This document shows, one piece after another, positions 8,187 to 14,777 of a stretch of DNA of 14,777 nt. Position numbers and translations under genes: made by a program. A model generated the notes under the pieces. That model saw only the letters and a program-made list of their open reading frames with translations. It was not told the origin of the DNA and searched no databases. Each line of letters begins with the position of its first letter. Within the stretch, counting starts at the first letter, position 1. The stretch is from Saccoglossus kowalevskii (taxonomy: Eukaryota > Hemichordata > Enteropneusta > Harrimaniidae), in the NCBI RefSeq assembly GCF_000003605.2, contig NW_003115393.1, positions 1-14,777 on the forward strand, written 5' to 3'.

Positions 8187-8228
8187 GGGCATGGTTAGTT
8201 CTTGCATGGTAGACTGCCTGAAAAAACC
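8172..8228 (+). pseudogene. 5S rRNA-derived segment, unit U9
   Basis: 5S-derived segment with ATGGTAGACTG in box C (one G to T change in the GGG core) and GCCTGAAAAAACC at the end. The following run is TTTCTTTT. Confidence 0.83.
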
Positions 8229-9144
8229 AGCTAGGGAAATTTCTTTTGGTTTCATCACATACATATCAAACATAAGAGACAACGTTCGTGCATCTTTTTT
8301 TCACTGTAATGTCAATTATTTTTAGTAGAAAAAACATGGAAATTTAGGCATGTATTCAAGTTCATGAACATTTTTCCAATTTCTCTATTATTTTTGGAGA
8401 TCAAGTTGGTGATGATGTCGGCACATAGTGGGGTTTGACCTGTTAACGTACCGTGAAAAGTCATACAAAGTGAACGCAAAGTTGTGCAAAGTGATTGGAA
8501 AGTTTGAAGATATATTTGTACGCTTGACCTAACTTGTTGGCATATAGAAACCCGCAGTTGTAAAGTCAAATAAATGAATAAAAGCGAGATGAAAACAGCC
8601 TATATAAGCAGAGTATCACATGAGCTGACTGGCCGTATAAATGATAGAAAACAGCATGCAAATTTGGTAAAAGTGTTCGAAACTTTGGCGGAGTTACATG
8701 TATATTTAACCTAAGTCATTGGAATGCCAACCCCGCAGTTAAATTTCGAAAACATTAAGTAAAAGTCAAGAAAATGCCAGATATATAAGCAGATTATGGC
8801 AACTGCAAACCGAAAATCGAAGACAAACTGCTTGCAAAGTTTTGAAAAACGATTGCAAAGTTTGTAGATTCGTTTGAGAATGTTACATATGATATTATAT
8901 TGACGGGTTCCATAGTCAAAAGTTCGAAAACGTAAAACAATAGTTTGTAAATTGCCGTTAAATTAGCGTACTATTATTCGCAGCATGTAGAGGTCATAGG
9001 TCAATTCAAGAAGTTACTCTTACAAACGCTATCATGTTTAAAACAGTGTCAAACATGAAATAGTCGCCAGATCGATTATATTTCAAATTGCGTAACCAGT
9101 AGTGTTGGTAGGTGAAGAGACAAAGTTTAAAGTCAAGCTCAATC
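8187..9144 (+). repeat. Satellite unit U9 (958 bp)
   Basis: Complete unit. It shares TTTGAAGATATATTTGTACGCTTG in monomer C (with one base less in U10) and GCAAATTTGGTAAAAG in monomer A with U10. It shares TACTCTTACAA and CTATCATG in monomer D with U8. The spacer has an extra A in AAAAAACATGG, which shifts and shortens the reverse-strand open frame. Confidence 0.97.
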
Positions 9145-9186
9145 GGGCATGGTTAGTTCTTGCATGGGAGACTGCCTGAGAAAACC
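9130..9186 (+). pseudogene. 5S rRNA-derived segment, unit U10
   Basis: Consensus copy of the 5S-derived segment. The bases just after it read ACCTAGGG in place of AGCTAGGG, a change shared with U11. Confidence 0.85.
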
Positions 9187-10089
9187 ACCTAGGGAAATTT
9201 TTGTTGGTTTCATCACATACATATCAAACATATGAGACAACGTTCGTGCATCTTTTTTTCACTGTAATGTCAATTATTTTCAGTAGAAAAACATGGAAAT
9301 TTAGGCATATTTTCAAGTTCATGAACATTTTTCCAATTTCTCTATTATTTTTGGAGATCAAGTTGGTGATGATGTCGGCACATAGTGGGGTTTGACCTGT
9401 TAACGTACCGTGAAAAGTCATACAAAGTGAACGCAAAGTTGTGCAAAGTGATTGGAAAGTTGAAGATATATTTGTACGCTTGACCTAACTTGTTGGCATA
9501 TAGAAACCCGCAGTTGTAAAGTCAAATAAATGAATAAAAGCGTGATGAAAACAGCCTATATAAGCAGAGTATCACATGATCTGACTGGCCGTATAAATGA
9601 TAGAAAACAGCATGCAAATTTGGTAAAAGTGTTCGAAACTTTGGCGGAGTTACATGTATATTTAACCTAAGTCATTGGAATGCCAACCACGCAGTTATAT
9701 TTGGAAAACATTAAGTAATTGTCTGGAAAATGCCAGATATATTATCAGATTATGGCCACTGCAAACCGCAAATCGAAGACAAACTGCTTGCAAAGTTTTG
9801 AAAAACGATTGCAAAGTTTGTAGATTCGTTTGGGAATGTTATATATGACGGGTTCCATAGTCAAAAGTTCGAAAACGTAAAACAATACTTTGTAAATTGC
9901 CGTTAAATTAGCGTACTATTATTCGCAGCATGTAGAGGTCATAAGTCAATTCAAGAAGTTACTCGTACAAACGCTATCAGGTTTAAAACAGTGTCAAACA
10001 TGAAATAGTCGCCAGATCGAGTATATTTCAAATTGCGTAACCAGTAGTGTTGGTGGGTGAAGAGACAAAGTTTGAAGTCAACCTCAATC
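9145..10089 (+). repeat. Satellite unit U10 (945 bp, mosaic, deletion shared with U4)
   Basis: Complete unit. Monomer B carries the same shortened GTTATATATGACGGG (about 9837-9851) as U4. Its monomer A instead ends in the AATTGTCTGG form, and CCAACCACGCAG plus TATGGCCACTGC match U14. The monomer-B TATA-like motif is TATATTATCAG. The unit is therefore a patchwork of two lineages. Confidence 0.97.
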
Positions 10090-10131
10090 GGGCATGGTTA
10101 GTTCTTGCATGGGAGACTGACTGAGAAAACC
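10075..10131 (+). pseudogene. 5S rRNA-derived segment, unit U11
   Basis: 5S-derived segment with AAGTCAACCTC in box A and GACTGACTGAG at the end of box C. The intermediate element and ATGGGAGAC are intact. Confidence 0.83.
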
Positions 10132-11046
10132 ACCTAGGGAAATTTTTGTGGTTTCATTACATGCATATCAAACATATGATACAACGTTTGTGCATCTTTT
10201 GTTCACTGTAATGTCAATTATTTTTAGTAGAAAAACATGGAAATTTAGGCATGTTTTCAAGTTCATGTACATTTTTCCAATTTCTCTATTATTTTTGGAG
10301 ATCAAGTTGGTGATGATGTCGGCACATAGTGGGGTTTGACCTGTTAACGTACCGTGAAAAGTCATACAAAGTGAACGCAAAGTTGTGCAAAGTGATTGGA
10401 AAGTTTGTAGATATATTTGTATGCTTGACCTAACTTGTTGGCATATAGAAACCCGCAGTTGTAAAGTCAAATAAATGAATAAAAGCGAGATGAAAACAGC
10501 CTATATAAGCAGAGTATCACATGAGCTGAGTGACCGTAAAAATGATAGAAAACAGCATGCAAAGTTGGTAAAAGCGTGCGAAACGTTGGCGGAGTTACAT
10601 GTATATTTAACCTAAGTCATTGGAATGCCAACCCCGCAGTTAAATTTCGAAAACATGAAGTAAAAGTCAAGAAAATGCCAGATATATAAGCAGATTATGG
10701 CAACTGCAAACCGCAAATCGAAGACAAACTGCTTGCAAAGTTTAGAAAAACGATTGCAAAGTTTGTAGGTTCGTTTGGGAATGTTACATATGATATTATA
10801 ATGACGGGTTCCATAGTCAAAAGTTCGAAAACGTAAAAAAAATATTTCGTAAATTGCCGTTAAAGTAGCGTACTATTATTCGCAGCATGTAGAGGTCATA
10901 GGTCAATTCAAGAAGTTACTCGTACAAACGCTATCATGTTTAAAACAGTGTCAAACATGAAATAGTCGCCAATTCAAGTATATTTCAAGTTGCGTAAGCA
11001 GTAGTGTTGGTAGGTGGAGAGACAAAGTTTAAAGTCAAGCTCAGTC
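10090..11046 (+). repeat. Satellite unit U11 (957 bp)
   Basis: Complete unit. The spacer has several private changes (TTTCATTACATGCATATC, TATGATACAACGTTTGTGC, CTTTTGTTCACTG) and the palindrome is altered to GTTCATGTAC. Monomer A is of the GACCGTAAAAATG/GCGTGCG subtype with private AACATGAAG. From this unit rightwards the B/D junction returns to the GTAAAGTAGCG form. Confidence 0.97.
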
Positions 11047-11088
11047 GGGCCTGTTTAGTTCTTACATGGAAGACTGCCTGAGAAAACC
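11032..11088 (+). pseudogene. 5S rRNA-derived segment, unit U12
   Basis: Carries CAGTCGGGCCTG, two positions closer to animal 5S than the array consensus, but has private decay elsewhere: GTTTAG in the intermediate element, and TTACATGGAAGAC in box C. Confidence 0.84.
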
Positions 11089-12000
11089 AGCTAGGAAATT
11101 ATTTTTTGGTTTCATCACATACATATCAAACATATGAGACAATGTTCGTGCATCTTTTTTTCATTGTGATGTAAATTATTTTTAGTAGAAAAACATGGAA
11201 ATTTAGGCATGTTTTCAAGTTCATGAACATTTTTCCAATTTCTCTATTATTTTTGGAGATCAAGTTGGTGATGATGTCGGCACATAGTGGGGTTTGACCT
11301 GTTAACGTACCGTGAAAAGTCGTACAAAGTGAACGCAAAGTTGTGCAAAGTGATTGGAAAGTTTGTAGATATATTTGTATGCTTGACCTAACTTGTTGGC
11401 ATATAGAAATCCGCAGTTGTAAAGTCAATAATGATAAAAGCGAGATGAAAACAGTCTATATAAGCAGAGTATCACATGAGCTGACTGGCCGTAAAAATGA
11501 TAGAAAACAGCATGCAATGTTGGTAAAAGCGTGCGAAACGTTGGCGGAGTTACATGTATATTTAACCTAAGTCATTGGAATGCCAACCCCGCAGTTAAAT
11601 TTCGAAAACATTAAGTAAAAGTCAAGAAAATGCCAGATATATAAGCAGATTATGGCAACTGCAACTCGAAAATCGAAGACAAACTGCTTGCAAAGTTTTG
11701 AAAAACGATTGCAAAGTTTGTAGATTCGTTTGGGAATGTTACATATGATATTATTTTGACGGGTTCCATAGTCAAACGTTCGAGAACGTAAAACAATATT
11801 TCGTAAATTGCTGTTAAAGTAACGTTCTATTATTCACAGCATGTAGAGGTCATAGGTCAATTCAAGAAGTTACTCGTACAAACGCTATCAGGTTTAAAAC
11901 AGTGTCAAACATGAAATAGTCGCCAGATCGAGTATATTTTAAATTGCGTAACCAGTAGTGTTCGTAGGTGAAGAGACAAAGTTTAAAGTAAAGCTCAGTC
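11047..12000 (+). repeat. Satellite unit U12 (954 bp)
   Basis: Complete unit. Its 5S-like segment starts CAGTCGGGCCTG, closer to the animal 5S gene than the usual CAATCGGGCATG. The spacer has TGATGTAAATTA, as in U15. Monomer A combines GGCCGTAAAAATG of one subtype with GCGTGCGAAACG of the other. Monomer D has GTAACGTTCTATTATTCAC. Confidence 0.97.
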
Positions 12001-12042
12001 GGGTCTGGTTAGTTCTTGCATGGGAGACTGCCTGAGAAACCC
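11986..12042 (+). pseudogene. 5S rRNA-derived segment, unit U13
   Basis: Carries CAGTCGGGTCTGGTTAG with an intact box C-like TTGCATGGGAGACTGCCTG. Box A has AAGTAAAGC. A long T-run (nine Ts) follows at about 12053-12061. Confidence 0.85.
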
Positions 12043-12918
12043 AGCTAGGGAATTTTTTTTTGGTTTCATCACATACATATCAAACATAAGAGACAATGTT
12101 CGTGCATCTTTTTTTCACTGTAATGTCAATTATTTTTAGTAGAAAAACATGGAAATTTAGGCATGTATTATTTTTGGAGATCAAGTTGGTGATGATGTCG
12201 GCACATAATGGGGTTTGACCTGTTAACGTACCGTGAAAAGTCGTACAAAGTGAACGCAAAGTTATGCAGAGTGATTGGAAAGTTTGTAGATATATTTGTA
12301 TGCTTGACCTAACTTGTTGGTATATAGAAACCCGCAGTTGTAAAGTCAAATAAATGAATAAAAGCGAGATGAAAACAGCCTATATAAGCAGAGTATCACA
12401 TGAGCAGACTGGCCGTAGAAATAATAGAAAACAGCATGCAAAGTTGGTAAAAGTGTTCGAAACGTTGGCGGAGTTATACGTATATTTAACCAAAGTCATT
12501 GGAATGCCAACCCCGCAGTTAAATTTCGAAAACATTAAGTAATTGTCTGGAAAATGCCAGATATATAAGCAGATTATCGCAACTGCAAACCGCAAATCGA
12601 AGACAAACTGCTTGCAAAGATTTGAAAAACGATTGCATAGTTTGTAGATTCGTTTGGGAATGTTACATATGATATTATGACGGGTTCCACAGTCAAAGTT
12701 AGAAAACGTAAAACAATATTTCGTAAATTGCCGTTAAAGTAGCGAACTATTATTCGCAGCATGTAGAGGTCATAGGTCAATTCAGAAGTTACTCGTACAA
12801 ACGCTATCAGGTTAAAACAGTGTCAAACATGAAATAGTCGCCAGATCGAGTATATTTCAAATTGCGTAACCAGTAGTGTTGGTAGGTGAGGAGACAAAGT
12901 TTAAAGTCAAGCTCAATC
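12001..12918 (+). repeat. Satellite unit U13 (918 bp, 33-bp spacer deletion)
   Basis: Shortest complete unit. The spacer runs GCATGTATTATTTTTGG at about 12161-12177, lacking the 33 bp that elsewhere lie between GCATGT and ATTATTTTTGG, including the GTTCATGAAC palindrome. Smaller losses occur in monomers B and D (GATATTATGACGG, GTCAAAGTTAG, ATTCAGAAG, AGGTTAAAAC). TATCGCAACTG and GTAGCGAACTATT link it to U1. Confidence 0.97.
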
Positions 12919-12959
12919 GGGCATGGTTAGTTCTTGCATGGGAGACTGCTGAGAAAACC
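12904..12959 (+). pseudogene. 5S rRNA-derived segment, unit U14
   Basis: Consensus copy of the 5S-derived segment except for one base lost near the end of box C (GACTGCTGAG), the same loss as in U7. Confidence 0.83.
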
Positions 12960-13871
12960 AGCTAGGGTATTTTTTGTTGGTTTCATCACATACATATCAA
13001 ACATATGAGACAACGTTCGTGCATCTTTTTTTCACTGTAATGTCAATTATTTTTAGTAGAAAAACATGGAAATTTAGGCATGTTTTCAAGTTCATGAACA
13101 TTTTTCCAATTTCTCTATTATTTTTGGAGATCAAGTTGGTGATGATGTCGGCACATAGTGGGGTTTGACCTGTTAACGAACCGTGAAAAGTCGTACAAAG
13201 TGAACGCAAAGTTGTGCAAAGTGATTGGAAAGTTTGTAGATATATTTGTATGCTGACCTAACTTGTTGGCATATAGAAACCCGCAGTTGTAAAGTCAATA
13301 AATGAATAAAAGCGAGATGAAAACAGCCTATATAAGCAGAGTATCACATGAGCTGACTGGCCGTATAAATGATAGAAAACAGCATGCAAATTTGGTAAAA
13401 GTGTTCGAATTTTTGGCGGAGTTACATGTATATTTAACCTAAGTCATTGGAATGCCAACCACGCAGTTAAATTTCGAAAATATTAAGTAATTGTCTGGAA
13501 AATGCCAGATATATTAGCAGATTATGGCCACTGCAAACCGCAAATCGAAGACAAACTGCTTGCAAAGTTTTGAAAAACGATTGCAAAGATTGTAGATTCG
13601 TTTGGGAATGTTACATATGATATTATATTGACGGGTTCCATAGTCAAAAGTTCGAAAACGTAAAACAATATTTCGTAAATTGCCGTTAAAGTAGCGTACT
13701 ATTATTCGCAGCCTGTAGAGGTCATAGGTCAATTCAAGAAGTTACTCGTACAAACGCTATCAAGTTTAAAACAGTGTCAAACATGAAATACTCGCCAATT
13801 CAAGTATATTTCAAATTGCGTAAGCAGCCTGTGGGTAGGTGAAGAGACAACGTTTAAAGTCCAGCTCAGTC
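12919..13871 (+). repeat. Satellite unit U14 (953 bp)
   Basis: Complete unit. Monomer A has CCAACCACGCAG, TATATTAGCAG and TATGGCCACTGC, shared with U10, and the private GTTCGAATTTTTGGCGG. The 5S-like part lacks one C in GCCTG, as U7 does. Towards the right end, from about 13710, C substitutions typical of U15 begin to appear (GCAGCCTGTAG). Confidence 0.96.
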
Positions 13872-13913
13872 GGCCCTGGTTAGTTCTTGCATGGGAGACT
13901 GCCTGACCCCACC
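13857..13913 (+). pseudogene. 5S rRNA-derived segment, unit U15
   Basis: 5S-derived segment with CAGTCGGCCCTGGTTAG and an intact TTGCATGGGAGACTGCCTG. The end is changed to GACCCCACCAGCCAGGG by clustered changes to C. Nine Ts follow the AA. Confidence 0.84.
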
Positions 13914-14777
13914 AGCCAGGGAATTTTTTTTTGGTTTCATCACCTCCATATCAAACATATGAGACAATGTTCGTGCATCTTTTTTCACTGTGATGTAAAT
14001 TATTTAGTAGAAAAACATGGAAATTTAGGCATGTTTTCAAGTTCCTGAACATTTTTCCAATTTCTCTATTATTTTTGGAGGTCAAGTTGGTGATGATGTT
14101 GGCACATAGTGGGGTTTGACCTGTTAACGTAGCGTGAAATTTCGTACAAAGTGAACGCAAAGTTGTGCAAAGTGATTGGAAAGTTTGTAGATACATTTGT
14201 ATGCTTGACCTAACTTGTTGGCATATAGAAACCCGCAGTTGTAAAGTCAAATAAATGACTAAAAGCGAGATGAAAACAGCCTATATAAGCAGAGTATCAC
14301 ATGAGCTGACTGACCGTAAAACTGATAGAAAACAGCATGCAAAGTTGGTAAAAGCGTGCGAAACTTTGGCGGAGTTAAATGTATATTTAAAATAAGTCAT
14401 TGGAATGCCAACCCCGCAATTAAATTTCGAAAACATTAAGTAATAGTCAAGAAAATGCCAGATATATAAGCAGATTATGGCAACTGCAAACCGAAAATCG
14501 AAGACAAACTGCTTGCAAAGTTTTGAAAAACGATTGCAAAGTTTGTAGATTCGTTTGGGAATGTTACATATGATATTATATTGACGGGTTCCATAGTCAA
14601 AAGTTCGAAAACGTAAAACAATATTTCGTAAATTGCCGTTAAAGTAGCGCACTATTATTCGCAGCATGTAGAGGGCATAGGTCAATTCAAGAAGTTACTC
14701 GTACAAACGCTATCAGGTTTAAAACAGTGTCAAACATGAAATAGTCGCCAGATCGAGCATATTTCAAATTGCGTAAG
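13872..14777 (+). repeat. Satellite unit U15 (partial, 906 bp visible)
   Basis: Nearly complete unit cut by the window end just before its next 5S-like segment. It is the sister of U8 by GTTCCTGAAC, GATGTTGGCAC and GTAGCGTGAAATTTCG. Its first 80 bp are unusually C-rich compared with other copies (GACCCCACCAGCCAGG, CACCTCCATATC). In monomer A, TTTAAAATAAGTC replaces TTTAACCTAAGTC, which opens a longer reverse-strand frame. Confidence 0.95.

Larger units (their letters stand above)
1..14777 (+). repeat. Satellite array, ~957-bp unit, ~15.5 tandem copies
   Basis: The landmark GGGCATGGTTAGTTCTTGCATGG or a close variant recurs at 543, 1503, 2459, 3416, 4362, 5319, 6276, 7232, 8187, 9145, 10090, 11047, 12001, 12919 and 13872. 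The spacings are 960, 956, 957, 946, 957, 957, 956, 955, 958, 945, 957, 954, 918 and 953 bp. Everything between landmarks is also repeated in the same order and orientation, so the array fills the window and continues past both ends. Copies differ by scattered substitutions and small indels. No unique DNA, transposon or gene interrupts it. Homogenised long tandem units of this kind are known from eukaryotic heterochromatin (centromeric, subtelomeric or interstitial). The sequence does not show which location applies here. Confidence 0.99.

Noticed and set aside
14281-14685. Minus-strand open frame of 134 codons across monomers A and B, the longest in the window
   Set aside because: It is longer here only because of local variants in U15. 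Equivalent regions in other units are interrupted or shorter, and I see no known domain or conservation pattern.
1-14777. CRISPR array or bacterial repeat region
   Set aside because: The unit is about 957 bp with no short repeats separated by unique spacers, and the 5S-like part follows the animal pattern.

Overview
The whole window is one uninterrupted head-to-tail satellite array. A unit of about 957 bp occurs as 14 complete copies plus two partial ones, about 15.5 in all. All copies have the same orientation and there is no unique sequence between them. I see no real protein-coding gene, tRNA, CRISPR, transposase or intact rRNA gene. The DNA is AT-rich and the copies are very similar to one another, differing by scattered substitutions and a few small indels. 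This is heterochromatin-like eukaryotic repeat DNA. The species cannot be named from it, but an animal is the better guess, because the 5S-like segment described below follows the animal 5S rRNA pattern and not the plant one.

Each unit is composite. Phased at the conserved GGGCATGG, the order is as follows. (1) A segment of about 57 bp aligns without gaps to the 3' half of an animal 5S rRNA gene, from box A through the intermediate element to box C, and ends in a short T-run like a Pol III terminator. (2) A T-rich spacer of about 175 bp follows, with a second seven-T run and the palindrome GTTCATGAAC. (3) Four diverged monomers of roughly 155-195 bp follow, here named C, A, B and D. Shared phased motifs (TATATAAGCAG, GCAAAGTT, CGCAGTT.AA) show that they descend from one ancestral satellite monomer of about 180 bp. 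The unit therefore looks like an old ~180-bp satellite into which a 5S-derived piece was placed, with the composite then amplified.

Layout: partial unit U0 (1-542), complete units U1-U14 (543-13871), partial unit U15 (13872-14777). Most units are 953-960 bp. U4 and U10 are about 11 bp shorter through the same small deletion in monomer B, and U13 is 918 bp, mainly from a 33-bp deletion in the spacer. Diagnostic variants are shared between non-adjacent units in conflicting combinations (U4/U10, U8/U15, U1/U13, U10/U14). This is the mosaic expected from unequal crossing-over and gene conversion, and I see no strict multi-unit period.

The open frames of 60-134 codons that recur once or more per unit are best read as chance frames copied with the satellite. 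Their differences between copies mostly change the amino acid, and frameshifts are tolerated. The most interesting content is the 5S-derived promoter-like segment repeated in every unit and the nested monomer structure.
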